Of a stretch of DNA of 64,000 bases, positions 1 to 7,805 are shown in pieces. The position numbers and the translations under genes were made by a program. The notes beneath the pieces were generated by a model. It made no database searches. It was not told the origin of the DNA and saw only the letters and a program-made list of their open reading frames with translations. Positions within the stretch are counted from its first letter, which is position 1; each line of letters starts with the position of its first letter. The stretch is taken from contig UBXV01000022.1 in assembly GCA_900469625.1 (NCBI GenBank), positions 1-64,000 on the forward strand, written 5' to 3'. The DNA is from Hyphomicrobiales bacterium (GTDB lineage Bacteria; Pseudomonadota; Alphaproteobacteria; Rhizobiales; Rhizobiaceae).

Positions 1-57
1 ATGGGCACCGACGTCGACCAGCCCCGCAACCTCGCAAAGTCGGTTACGGTAGAGTAG
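1..57 (+). CDS. C-terminal end of an upstream gene (partial)
   Basis: The reading frame open from base 1 ends with TAG at 55-57 and uses codons with G/C third positions (GAC GTC GAC CAG CCC CGC AAC CTC), as the real genes here do. It gives an 18-residue tail, MGTDVDQPRNLAKSVTVE, most simply the end of a gene that begins outside the window. No function can be inferred. The ATG at base 1 need not be the start codon. Confidence 0.35.
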   Translation: MGTDVDQPRNLAKSVTVE

Positions 58-80
58 TCAATAGTGCCTGCGATGTGCCG

Positions 81-110
81 TTGACATAGATCGTGGAGCA
101 CCCCATAAAT
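81..110 (+). promoter_or_regulatory. sigma70-like promoter of the thi operon
   Basis: A perfect -35 box TTGACA lies at 81-86, and a -10-like CATAAAT lies at 104-110, with 17-18 bases between them. The predicted start of transcription, near 117-118, falls just before the first stem of the TPP riboswitch, which is where a riboswitch promoter should be. The position supports the call more than the -10 box does. Confidence 0.65.
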
Positions 111-118
111 ATCACATT

Positions 119-208
119 CCGAGGGGAGCACTTCATCAGTGCTGAGATGGCGTTGAGCCGGACCCTTGAACCTGATCCGGGTCATGCCGGCGTAGGAACG
201 GGAAAAGA
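119..208 (+). promoter_or_regulatory. TPP riboswitch (THI element)
   Basis: The conserved THI-box blocks are present in order: the left part of the basal stem (GAGGGGAGC from 121), CTGAGA at 152-157, GACCC at 171-175, and the long 3' block GAACCTGATCCGGGT followed by ATGCCGGCGTAGGAA from 178 on. These are the pyrimidine- and pyrophosphate-sensing helices of thiamine pyrophosphate aptamers. The downstream genes are thiamine salvage and transport genes, so TPP should shut off the whole operon. No strong terminator hairpin with a T-run follows, so control is more likely at translation initiation, as is common in Gram-negative THI elements. Confidence 0.93.
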
Positions 209-281
209 GCCGCTCTCGGCAAACTAATCGCGTCTTCGCTTTCACCTGGGTCTCCGTGATGTTTTGTCTGGAGATCGATCG

Positions 282-350
282 ATGTTGTCTTTTGCCTCGT
301 TGCCGCCGGATGGCGGAAATGCGCTTCGTCCAGGTCGCCGGGTCGGCTGA
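282..350 (+). CDS. 22-residue leader ORF or remnant ahead of the permease
   Basis: ATG at 282 is preceded by a good Shine-Dalgarno (GGAG at about 270-273, 8 bases away) and encodes MLSFASLPPDGGNALRPGRR followed by VG, then TGA at 348-350. It is in frame with the permease ATG at 357, only 6 bases after the stop, so the permease could be translated by re-initiation. The permease start itself has a poor ribosome site. This could be a leader peptide, the vestige of a deleted gene (an ABC ATPase would be expected here), or chance. No known family is recognised. Confidence 0.35.
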   Translation: MLSFASLPPDGGNALRPGRRVG

Positions 351-356
351 CCGGCG

Positions 357-1100
357 ATGCGCCTGGCGTTTCCATTCGCTCACAGCCTTGTGGTGCTTGC
401 CCTCGTCTGGCAGGGAGCCGTCGCCCTCTTTGCGCTTCCTCGATACCTGTTGCCGACGCCGCTTGAGGTACTGACCGTCTTTCAGCGCCAACCCGGGTTT
501 CTGATTGAGCAGAGCCTCGTGACGATTGCCGAGATGCTCGCCGGTCTTGTGGCGGGCACGGTGTTCGGCGTTGCAACGGCGATCGGGCTTGCGGCTTTTC
601 CGCGGGTCGGAAAGCTCGTCTGGCCCTTTGTGCTTGTCTTGCAGGCCTTCCCCGTTTTCGTCATCGCGCCCTTGCTGGTTGTATGGTTCGGCTTCGGGAT
701 TGTGTCGAAGATCGTGATGGCGGCGATCATCATCTTCTTTCCAGTCGTGTCCGCGTTTTCGGATGGCCTGCGCCGCACCGATGCGCAGATCCTTGATGCC
801 GTGGCGCTGACCAAGGCGAGCCACTGGCAGGCGCTCTGGCTCGTCCGGTTGCCGCTCGCCTTGCCCGGACTGGTGACGGGGCTGCGGGTTGCAGCGCCCC
901 TGGCGCCGCTTGGCGCTGTCGTCGGCGAATGGGTCGGGGCCTCGGCCGGGCTCGGATTCGTTATCGTCCAGGCCAATGCCCGCATGCAGACCGACGTCGT
1001 CTTTGCGGCGATGGCCATTCTTGCCGTTCTCGCCGTCCTGCTCCGGTTGATTGTCGAGGAGGCAACCCGTCCACTCGCGCACTGGGCGCGAGAAACCTGA
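357..1100 (+). CDS. thiX: ABC transporter permease, thiamine-precursor type (ThiX-like)
   Basis: Inner-membrane permease of 247 residues, the usual length for the SsuC/TauC/ThiX family. About six hydrophobic segments can be read, starting at residues 8-27. The cytoplasmic EAA-type loop near residues 140-165 (DAVALTKASHWQALWLVRLP) docks the ATPase. It is the first full gene after the TPP riboswitch and lies 34 bases before the ThiY-like binding protein, so it most likely imports the pyrimidine HMP or a thiamine breakdown product. The cognate ATPase (ThiZ) is not next to it. The start at 357 has a weak ribosome site and may depend on the ORF just upstream. Confidence 0.8.
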   Translation: MRLAFPFAHSLVVLALVWQGAVALFALPRYLLPTPLEVLTVFQRQPGFLIEQSLVTIAEMLAGLVAGTVFGVATAIGLAAFPRVGKLVWPFVLVLQAFPVFVIAPLLVVWFGFGIVSKIVMAAIIIFFPVVSAFSDGLRRTDAQILDAVALTKASHWQALWLVRLPLALPGLVTGLRVAAPLAPLGAVVGEWVGASAGLGFVIVQANARMQTDVVFAAMAILAVLAVLLRLIVEEATRPLAHWARET

Positions 1101-1134
1101 ATTACTGTTTTCGATTGGGAGAAATCACAGCATC

Positions 1135-2082
1135 ATGATCCGCAAATTTCTGCTTCCCGCCAGCCTCGCGCTCGGCGTCGTTCTTTCAGCCGGTGCGGCG
1201 ACCGCCGGCGAAAAGCTGACGGTGATGCTGGAGTGGTTCGTCAATCCCGATCACGCTCCGATCGTCGTCGCCAAGGAGCTCGGGCTGTTCGAAAAGGCAG
1301 GGCTCGAGGTCGAGCTCGTCCCGCCGGCCGACCCGTCAAGTGTGCCGAGGCTTGTGGCCGCGGGCAAGGCCGATATCGGCGTGCACTATCAGCCGAACCT
1401 CTATCTCGACCATGCCACCGGCTTGCCGCTGGTGCGCTTCGGCACCCTGGTCGAGACGCCGCTCAACACCGTGACTGTGCTCGACGACGGGCCGATCCGC
1501 AGCCTTGCCGATCTGAAGGGGAAGAAGATCGGCTTTTCCGTTTCCGGCTTCGAGGATGCGATGCTTGGCCGGATGCTCGCTTCGGCAGGCCTGAAGAAGG
1601 AGGACGTGGAGCTCGTCAACGTCAACTTCGCCCTGTCTGCCTCGCTGATTGCTGGCAAGGTTGATGCGACCATCGGTGGTTTCCGCAACTTCGAGCTGAC
1701 GCAGATGCGGCTCGAGGGACATGAGGGACGGTCGTTCTTCCCGGAGGAACATGGCGTACCCGTCTATGACGAACTGGTGTTTGTCACCGACAGGGCCAGG
1801 ATTGCCGACACGCGCCTGCGGCCGTTCCTCGCCGCAGTGGAGCAAGGCGCGATCTATCTCACCAACCACCCTGACGAAGCCTGGAAGCTGTTCATCAAGG
1901 CCTATCCGAACCTCGACGATGAACTCAACCGTCGCGCATTCACCGACACGCTTCCGCGTTTTGCCAAGCGGCCGGCGGCGCTTGATCTCGGCCGCTACGA
2001 GCGGTTTGGCGCGTTTCTCGCCGAAAGCGGATTGATCGGCAAGGCGCCGGCTGTCGACGATATCGCGGTGGACATCCGATGA
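1135..2082 (+). CDS. thiY: ThiY/NMT1-like periplasmic HMP-precursor binding protein
   Basis: Periplasmic solute-binding protein of 315 residues. A Sec signal peptide (MIRKFLLPASLALGVVLSAG...ATAG) ends near residue 23. The mature part opens with the family signature of THI5/NMT1/ThiY proteins: LEWFVNPDHAPIVVAKELG, then PADPSSVPRLVAAGKADIGV and HYQPN, the pocket that binds formylaminopyrimidine or HMP-like ligands. ATG 1135 is chosen over upstream in-frame codons because it starts the signal peptide and follows GGGAG. Its last bases overlap thiM (ATGA). The ligand class follows from the family and riboswitch; the exact ligand is inferred. Confidence 0.88.
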   Translation: MIRKFLLPASLALGVVLSAGAATAGEKLTVMLEWFVNPDHAPIVVAKELGLFEKAGLEVELVPPADPSSVPRLVAAGKADIGVHYQPNLYLDHATGLPLVRFGTLVETPLNTVTVLDDGPIRSLADLKGKKIGFSVSGFEDAMLGRMLASAGLKKEDVELVNVNFALSASLIAGKVDATIGGFRNFELTQMRLEGHEGRSFFPEEHGVPVYDELVFVTDRARIADTRLRPFLAAVEQGAIYLTNHPDEAWKLFIKAYPNLDDELNRRAFTDTLPRFAKRPAALDLGRYERFGAFLAESGLIGKAPAVDDIAVDIR

Positions 2083-2819
2083 ACGGCCTTTCGAACCTCG
2101 TTGAAGGCGCCGCCGCATCGCTGGCGCTTGTCCGGCGCCAGCGCCCTCGCGTGCATTGCCTGATGAACACGGTGGTGCAGAAGTTCGTCGCCGATGGGCT
2201 GGCGTCGCTCGGCGCAATTCCTTCGATGACATCGTCACCAGAAGAGGTCGAGGCCTTTGCCCGACGTGCCGATGCGCTTGTGGTCAATCTCGGTACGCTC
2301 AACGAAGAAAGGCGTGCGGTGATCCGCCTGGCGACATTAGTCGCGCGCGATGCTGGCAAACCGTGGATCGTCGATCCCGTGCATTGCGATTACTCGCCAT
2401 CACGGCTCGCTTTTGCCCTGGAGCTTATCGAGGTTACGCCCTCGGTCGTGCGCGGAAACGCGAGCGAGATGGAACTGATCGGTGATGTCGGCAGCGTGCT
2501 GACGATCAAGACGGGCCCGGTCGACGAACTGCGTCTCGATCAAGTCTGCGTCAGCGTAGCGAACGGCCACCCGCTGATGACGCAGGTCACGGGTACCGGG
2601 TGCCTTTCAGGCGCGCTGATCGCGGCCTTCATGGCGGTCGAGCCGGACCGGCTGACCGCAGCCACCGGCGCGTTGCTGACAACCGGCATTGCTGCCGAGA
2701 TCGCTGCAAAGCGTTCGAGCGGCCCCGGAACCTTTGAAGCCGCGTTTCGCGACGCGCTCGCAGCACTCCGCCCCGAAGATATCATTGCCAATGCCAGGAT
2801 TTCCAATGCCAAGGGTTGA
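2079..2819 (+). CDS. thiM: hydroxyethylthiazole kinase ThiM
   Basis: Phosphorylates the thiazole alcohol (HET) for thiamine salvage; cytoplasmic ribokinase-fold enzyme. The 246 residues carry the N-terminal ThiM signature (CLMNTVVQKFVADGLASLGA, then IPSM) and the C-terminal anion-hole and catalytic motif VTGTGCLSGA, whose cysteine is the ThiM active-site residue. The VDPV motif is present but continues HCDYSPSR, unlike the VGxGAT...R I expect, so the thiazole site may differ. The start overlaps the thiY stop, and thiE begins inside its last codons, so thiM-thiE-thiD form one translationally coupled unit. Confidence 0.93.
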   Translation: MNGLSNLVEGAAASLALVRRQRPRVHCLMNTVVQKFVADGLASLGAIPSMTSSPEEVEAFARRADALVVNLGTLNEERRAVIRLATLVARDAGKPWIVDPVHCDYSPSRLAFALELIEVTPSVVRGNASEMELIGDVGSVLTIKTGPVDELRLDQVCVSVANGHPLMTQVTGTGCLSGALIAAFMAVEPDRLTAATGALLTTGIAAEIAAKRSSGPGTFEAAFRDALAALRPEDIIANARISNAKG

Positions 2820-3468
2820 TTACCGCCTGAATGCCATCGTCGATGCCCGTCTTGCTGAAAACGCGAACCTGGCGGAACTGGCGCATGTCGCTGCGCTCAA
2901 CGGTGCAACGCTGATCCAGTATCGCGACAAGAGCAATTCGACACGCACGATGATCGATCAAGCGCGGGCGATCGGTGCGGCACTTGCCGATACCGGCGTG
3001 CCCTTCCTCGTCAACGATCGCGTTGACGTGGCGCTCGCAGCTGGTGCCGATGGCGTGCATCTCGGCCGCGACGATATGGAAGCCGCAATGGCGCGATCGA
3101 TTTTGGGCGAGGACGCGATCATCGGCCTGACGGTCAAGAACGAAACGGATGCGAAGGCCGCCATTGCCGCGCCGATCGCCTACGCCTGCATCGGCGGTGT
3201 CTACGAGACGCTGTCCAAGCACAACCCCGATCCGCCGGTTGGCGTTGATGGCTTCGCAAGGCTCCGTAAGATGCTGCTCGCAGCCAAACCGGACCTTCCA
3301 GTCGGCGCCATTGCCGGCATCGATCTCAAGCGTGCAAGCGAAATCGTCACCGCCGGTGCGGACGGCGTCGCGCTTATCTCGGCGATTTTTCAGGCGGCGG
3401 ATCCGGCCACGGCCACGCGTGAATTGCGTGCGTCTGTCGATCGCGCGTTGGCGGAGGCGCGCCGATGA
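2806..3468 (+). CDS. thiE: thiamine-phosphate synthase ThiE
   Basis: Joins HMP-PP and HET-P into thiamine monophosphate; TIM-barrel enzyme of 220 residues. Recognisable blocks are LIQYRDKS near residue 36 (the QLREK strand in other ThiE proteins), [20 protein letters not shown] (dinucleotide-like signature) and IGLTVKN. The usual Y-x-G-x-GP-x-x-T-x-TK segment is replaced by [20 protein letters not shown], an alphaproteobacterial-looking variant. The start is at 2806 ([14 protein letters not shown]); 2791 is an in-frame alternative five codons upstream, and both lie within the end of thiM. The stop overlaps thiD by four bases. Confidence 0.88.
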   Translation: MPRVDYRLNAIVDARLAENANLAELAHVAALNGATLIQYRDKSNSTRTMIDQARAIGAALADTGVPFLVNDRVDVALAAGADGVHLGRDDMEAAMARSILGEDAIIGLTVKNETDAKAAIAAPIAYACIGGVYETLSKHNPDPPVGVDGFARLRKMLLAAKPDLPVGAIAGIDLKRASEIVTAGADGVALISAIFQAADPATATRELRASVDRALAEARR

Positions 3469-4274
3469 CCGCCATTGCCGTCACCATTGCAGGCTCGGAT
3501 TCCGGTGGCGGCGCCGGCATCCAGGCGGATCTGAAAACCTTCTCGGCGCTCGGCGTTTACGGCGCTAGCGTCATCACGGCAATTACTGCGCAGAATACGA
3601 GGGGCGTTACGGCGGTCGAGGACATATCAGCCGCGATCGTGCGAGCCCAGATTGACGCGGTGTTCTCAGATCTTGCGGTCGGCGCCGTGAAGATCGGCAT
3701 GGTCTCTCGCGAGGAGACGATCGCCGTCATTGCCGACGGCCTTTTACGACACGGTCGATTGGCTGTGCTCGATCCGGTGATGGTCGCCACATCGGGCGAC
3801 GCACTGTTGCGCCCGGACGCCATTGCCGCACTCAGGGAGCAATTGTTGCCGCTGGCGCTGGTCGCTACACCCAACCTTCCGGAGGCGGCACTGTTGACCG
3901 GCCGCGCGGTTGCCTCGGACGAGCGAGAAATGGCGCACCAGGCGGAGATTATTCTGAAAGCCGGCGCGCGATCGGTGCTGATCAAGGGTGGTCATGGCAG
4001 TGGCGTCGAGGCAACGGATCTCTTCTTCGATGGCGAGGAGCCACTTCGGCTGACGGCGCCGCGTATCAAAACGACGAACGATCATGGCACGGGGTGCACG
4101 TTGTCGGCGGCGATCACGGCCGGCCTGGCCCGCGGCGCGTCGCTGGCAACAGCCGTCACCGCTGCCAAGGATTATCTGCACGCGGCCATCGTTGCCGCGG
4201 GTGATCTCCAGGTTGGCGAGGGCAGGGGGCCGGTGCATCACTTCCATCATTGGTGGCAGAACGATGCTCACTAG
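3465..4274 (+). CDS. thiD: HMP/HMP-phosphate kinase ThiD
   Basis: Converts HMP to HMP-P and then HMP-PP. Ribokinase-fold protein of 269 residues, standard length. It shows the substrate-binding start [20 protein letters not shown], the [11 protein letters not shown] strand and the catalytic [11 protein letters not shown] with the proton-abstracting cysteine. Together with ThiM and ThiE it completes salvage from HMP plus HET to thiamine monophosphate. The de novo genes thiC, thiG and thiO are not in the window. ATGA overlap with thiE, and the TRAP gene begins 11 bases before the thiD stop. Confidence 0.95.
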   Translation: MTAIAVTIAGSDSGGGAGIQADLKTFSALGVYGASVITAITAQNTRGVTAVEDISAAIVRAQIDAVFSDLAVGAVKIGMVSREETIAVIADGLLRHGRLAVLDPVMVATSGDALLRPDAIAALREQLLPLALVATPNLPEAALLTGRAVASDEREMAHQAEIILKAGARSVLIKGGHGSGVEATDLFFDGEEPLRLTAPRIKTTNDHGTGCTLSAAITAGLARGASLATAVTAAKDYLHAAIVAAGDLQVGEGRGPVHHFHHWWQNDAH

Positions 4275-6144
4275 TGCCGCGCAGGCGCTATCGTCGCGGC
4301 TAGAGCGCATGCTCGAGGCCGCGGGCGCCATGGTGCTCGCGGTGCTGCTTGCGACCGTCACGGCCTCTGTCGGCCTTCGGTACCTGGCGGCCAGCGGGTT
4401 GACGGGCGCGGATGAGGCGGCGAGCTGGCTGCTGGTGGCGCTCGTCTCGATTGGGGTGCCGCTTGCCTCGACCGCCAAGGGCTTGCGGATCGATCTGTTC
4501 GAGACGAGGTCGTCGTCTGGCTGCAGCACCGACCATGGGCGCGGCGCAGCGCGATGCGACGAGGAGAAAGAAGGGCAGGCGCTTTTCTCGGCGAGGCGTC
4601 TGACAGCGCGCGACGTGCGCGAGTTAGTTTCGGGCACCATCACGCTCTTTGCCTGCATCGTGCTCCTGTCCGGTAGCGGTCGGGCAGCGCTGGATCTCGG
4701 CGGCGTCTCGCCATCGCTCGGCCTGTCGGAGGGCCTGCGGCCGGCGATGCTCAGCGCTGGCGCTGGCGCGGCGATCGTCGCCATCTTGATCAGACGTATG
4801 GCAGAAAGGCGCATGGTCGCGTTTGGCCTGATGCTTGCGATCGCGCTCGGCTTGCATTGGGCGGTCGGCGCGGCGCCGCCGCTCGCCTCGTTGTCACCGA
4901 GCCTCACGCTCTGCTGCCTTGCGCTTGCGGCAATCCTGGCGGGAACGCCGCTTCCCCATGCCTTCGTCGCCGCGGCCTATGTTGCGCTTGCCTTCGGTGC
5001 GCCGATGCCGGAACAGGCGATGGCGGCTGCCACCTTGTCCGGGCTGTCGCGCTACCTGCTGTCAGCCATTCCCTTGTTTCTGCTCGCCGGCGCCCTCCTG
5101 ACAGCGTCCGGTATCGCCGGCGATCTGGTGTGTTTTGCCGCCGCCCTCGTCGGCCACCGTCGTGCCGGGCTCGGACAGACCGTGCTGTTGACGGGCGTGC
5201 TCTTTTCCGGAGCCTCCGGCTCGTCGATCGCCAATGCGGCGTTCGGCACAGCCGCGTTCATGCCGCAGCTGATGGCCCGCGGCACGCCGCCTGAGCGCGC
5301 CGGCGCGCTGATTGCTGCCGTGTCGGTGCTCGACAACATCATCCCGCCATCGATCGCGTTTCTCATTCTGGCCGCGGCGGCGGACCTGTCCACCGGCAAG
5401 CTCCTGGCTGGCGGGTTTGTCGCGGGGCTGGTCATGGCGGCAACGCTGGCGCTCGCCATCCATCTGAACCGCGCGACCGCCGCAGGCGCGGACAGGGCTT
5501 CAGGAGCGGAACGCCGGCGTTTTGCCGTGCGGGCGCTGCCCGCTTTCGGCCTCGGCATCATTGTTGTTGCCGGCATTCGCGCCGGCGTGGTTGCGCCGAC
5601 AGAGGCGGCCGCCCTTGCCGCCGTTTATACCTTGCTCGCGGCGATCCTGAAGCGAACAGGGTTTGGAGATATCGGCGCCGCCTTTCGGCAATCAGCAAGG
5701 GAAACGGCGGCGATCCTGTTGTTGATCGGGTCGGCCGCCCCGTTTGCCTTTCTGATCGCGGTCGACGGGTTGGCGGCCCAAATTTCGTCTGCCGCGAGCC
5801 TGCTCGGACACAATCCATTCCTTGTCATTGCGGCCCTCAACCTCTTGCTCCTCGGTGTCGGGCTGTTCCTCGATATCGGTGCGGCGATCCTGTTGTTTGC
5901 GCCACTGACGCTGCCGGTTGCCGTTTCGGCCGGCATCGATCCCATCCACTTCGGCGTCATTCTCGTCGTTAACCTGATGATTGGCGGCTTGACCCCGCCG
6001 GTCGGGATTTTGGTGCAAACGGTCGGAAACGCATCCGGTGTGCCTGTTATCGCGTTGTTTTCGGCGTCGCGGCCCTATCTCGTCGCGCTGCTTTCAGCGC
6101 TCGCACTTCTCAGCTTTTCCGCGGCGCTTGCCGCCTGTTTTTGA
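4264..6144 (+). CDS. TRAP transporter fused small and large membrane subunits (DctQ-DctM)
   Basis: A 626-residue inner-membrane protein joining the two TRAP membrane subunits. Residues 1-190 are the DctQ-like part (GADEAASWLLVALVSIGVPL, then STAKG). From about 200 onward is the DctM-like transport domain with repeated hydrophobic segments, including SGASGSSIANAAFGT, LDNIIPPSIAF and GGLTPPVGI, which match DctM half-repeats. Start 4264 sits inside the end of thiD, so the gene is part of the riboswitch operon. The loop at about residues 78-120 is long, charged and Ser/Arg-rich, unlike a normal DctQ loop. Substrate unknown; context suggests a thiamine precursor or thiazole. Confidence 0.88.
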   Translation: MLTSAAQALSSRLERMLEAAGAMVLAVLLATVTASVGLRYLAASGLTGADEAASWLLVALVSIGVPLASTAKGLRIDLFETRSSSGCSTDHGRGAARCDEEKEGQALFSARRLTARDVRELVSGTITLFACIVLLSGSGRAALDLGGVSPSLGLSEGLRPAMLSAGAGAAIVAILIRRMAERRMVAFGLMLAIALGLHWAVGAAPPLASLSPSLTLCCLALAAILAGTPLPHAFVAAAYVALAFGAPMPEQAMAAATLSGLSRYLLSAIPLFLLAGALLTASGIAGDLVCFAAALVGHRRAGLGQTVLLTGVLFSGASGSSIANAAFGTAAFMPQLMARGTPPERAGALIAAVSVLDNIIPPSIAFLILAAAADLSTGKLLAGGFVAGLVMAATLALAIHLNRATAAGADRASGAERRRFAVRALPAFGLGIIVVAGIRAGVVAPTEAAALAAVYTLLAAILKRTGFGDIGAAFRQSARETAAILLLIGSAAPFAFLIAVDGLAAQISSAASLLGHNPFLVIAALNLLLLGVGLFLDIGAAILLFAPLTLPVAVSAGIDPIHFGVILVVNLMIGGLTPPVGILVQTVGNASGVPVIALFSASRPYLVALLSALALLSFSAALAACF

Positions 6145-6164
6145 ACCTTTTGGAGGACTTGGAT

Positions 6165-7166
6165 ATGCTTCGCCTCGATCGCCGTCAGTTCAACCTCGGC
6201 CTGCTCGCCACCGGCGCAACAGCGCTTGCGGCGCCGGCGCTTGCCGGCCGGGCTGCCGCCGCACGCCCCGTTGTCATTGCTTCGCTGCTTGGCGAAACCA
6301 AGCCGGAAACCAGGGTCTGGCTGAAGATCCGTGATCTCGTCGAAGCAGCGCTTTCGGGGCGGTTCGCCTTCAACATCGTGCCGAATGCTGCCCTTGGCGG
6401 CGAGAAGGATGTCAACGAAGGCCTGCGTCTCGGGGCAATACAGGCAAGCCTTTCCACGCTTTCGGCCTTGTCCGCCTGGGCGCCTGAAAGCCAGCTGTTC
6501 GATATGCCGTTCCTCTTCCGTGATGCCGCGCATGTCCGCGCAACGGTTGCTTCGAAACCCGGCGACGCGCTGAAGACGAAACTGGAGGCGCAGGGCTTTG
6601 TGGTTAGCGATTACGTCAACTATGGCGCCCGCCATCTGTTGGCGAAAGAGCCGCTGACGCGGCCCGGCGACGTCGTCGGCAAGAGATTGCGCGTCATCCA
6701 GAGCCCGTTGCATTCTACCTTGTGGGAGAGTTTCGGCGCCGTTCCGGTGGGGCTGCCGATTACCGAAACCTACAACGCGCTCGCGACCGGCGTTGTTGAT
6801 GCCATGGATCTCACGAAATCCGCCTATGCCGGCTTCAAGCTTTATGAGGTCGTGCCTGATGTCATCGAGACCGGTCACATCTGGGCATCGGGCGCGCTCG
6901 TTTTTGCCAAGCCGTTCTGGAACGGTCTTTCCAGCGAAGAGCAGGCCGTCTTCCAGGAAGCGGCCACGCAGGGCGCCGAGCACTTTAACGCCTTGATCGT
7001 TGCCGACGAGGTTGCCTCCGTCGAGACGGCGAAGGCAGCAGGCGCTCGCTTTCATGTCGCCGAGGATCGGGACGGCTGGGTCGCCGGAGCCCGCAAAGTC
7101 TGGGCTGCCTATGCCGACAAGGTTGGCGGCATGGAGGCGATCGAGGCGGTGCGGGCGCTGGGCTAA
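6165..7166 (+). CDS. TRAP transporter periplasmic binding protein (DctP family)
   Basis: Periplasmic receptor of 333 residues for the preceding TRAP permease. The N-terminus LRLDRRQFNLGLLATGATAL looks like a twin-arginine signal (RRQFN) ending near AGRAAA. Mature features are typical of DctP: GGEKDVNEGLRLGAIQAS, the ligand carboxylate-binding arginine in GKRLRVIQSP, and PITETYNALATGVVDAMD. Start 6165 follows GGAGG by 8 bases; an in-frame ATG at 6141 would break the signal peptide. No terminator is evident after the gene. The arginine suggests a carboxylate ligand, while the operon suggests thiamine metabolism; these point to a carboxylated thiazole or an unknown ligand. Confidence 0.88.
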   Translation: MLRLDRRQFNLGLLATGATALAAPALAGRAAAARPVVIASLLGETKPETRVWLKIRDLVEAALSGRFAFNIVPNAALGGEKDVNEGLRLGAIQASLSTLSALSAWAPESQLFDMPFLFRDAAHVRATVASKPGDALKTKLEAQGFVVSDYVNYGARHLLAKEPLTRPGDVVGKRLRVIQSPLHSTLWESFGAVPVGLPITETYNALATGVVDAMDLTKSAYAGFKLYEVVPDVIETGHIWASGALVFAKPFWNGLSSEEQAVFQEAATQGAEHFNALIVADEVASVETAKAAGARFHVAEDRDGWVAGARKVWAAYADKVGGMEAIEAVRALG

Positions 7167-7391
7167 CGGCTAAGGAAGCGAGTTTCGATCACGCAAGCTT
7201 CCGTCAATCTCTCTCGCCAATCCGTCCGGCAGTGCCTTTTCTTCTGATCACTGTCGTGCAAGGCCAATGCACCTTCGTGTTTGGCAATCGTTGCATTCTT
7301 AAAATCAGTGCGATTCGTCTTATTGCCGCTCGCAATACACCTGCGCTGGAGACGCGTTAGAGCTCAGGGCCACGTGAACCACTTTACGGTG

Positions 7392-7727
7392 TTAGGAATT
7401 CTTTGTTGAGGCCAACGCTTCGATCATAACGACAAGCCGTTGGAGGTCATCGCTCTTTAGCGCCCGGAGCGCGGACGAAATTCTGTCTTGGAACTGTTCC
7501 TCGACTGTTCGGTTTTTTCCCTTTTCGTCACTGGTTCCAAGCAAATCATCTACCGTTGTTCCCAGAATGCCGGCGATACGGACAAGCGTAGATAGGTCTG
7601 GCTCTCGCCGACCATTAATGTAGTTGCCATAGCGGCGATCGCTTAGCCCCACTCGCCGAGCGACTTCGGCATTGGAAATCCCAAGCTGTTCTGCCCGCCG
7701 TTTCAGATTCGACGCGAATGTATCCAT
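7392..7727 (-). CDS. XRE-family transcriptional regulator
   Basis: A 111-residue DNA-binding protein. Residues 5-60 are a helix-turn-helix of the Cro/C1 type: LKRRAEQLGISNAEVARRVG, SDRRYGNYINGRREP, LSTLVRIAGILGTTVDDLLG. The acidic/basic tail (SSALRALKSDDLQRLVVMIE) is probably a dimerisation helix. Start 7727 (MDTFASN) is preferred because the codons before it read into a conserved leader repeat shared with the divergent LysR gene; a start at 7754 is possible. Such small XRE proteins are common on mobile DNA. Target unknown, perhaps the shared intergenic region. Confidence 0.8.
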   Translation of the reverse strand: MDTFASNLKRRAEQLGISNAEVARRVGLSDRRYGNYINGRREPDLSTLVRIAGILGTTVDDLLGTSDEKGKNRTVEEQFQDRISSALRALKSDDLQRLVVMIEALASTKNS

Positions 7728-7802
7728 ACCCACATTTTGTTCATGACAAACCAAACGGGTCCATGTACGTTATGTTTGCATTATAGCCAACGAAATGTGG
7801 GT
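7728..7802. promoter_or_regulatory. divergent promoter region with mirrored 14-base leader repeat
   Basis: The left arm 7728-7741 (ACCCACATTTTGTT) and right arm 7789-7802 (AACGAAATGTGGGT) are inverted repeats matching at 13 of 14 positions, 47 bases apart. Each arm touches a start codon: the left ends at the XRE ATG, the right 3 bases before the LysR ATG. The two genes therefore carry the same leader AAYRAAATGTGGGT, which could be a paired operator or a duplicated translation start. TTGTTCATGACAA at 7738-7750 is a further imperfect palindrome. Confidence 0.6.
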
Positions 7803-7805
7803 AAT

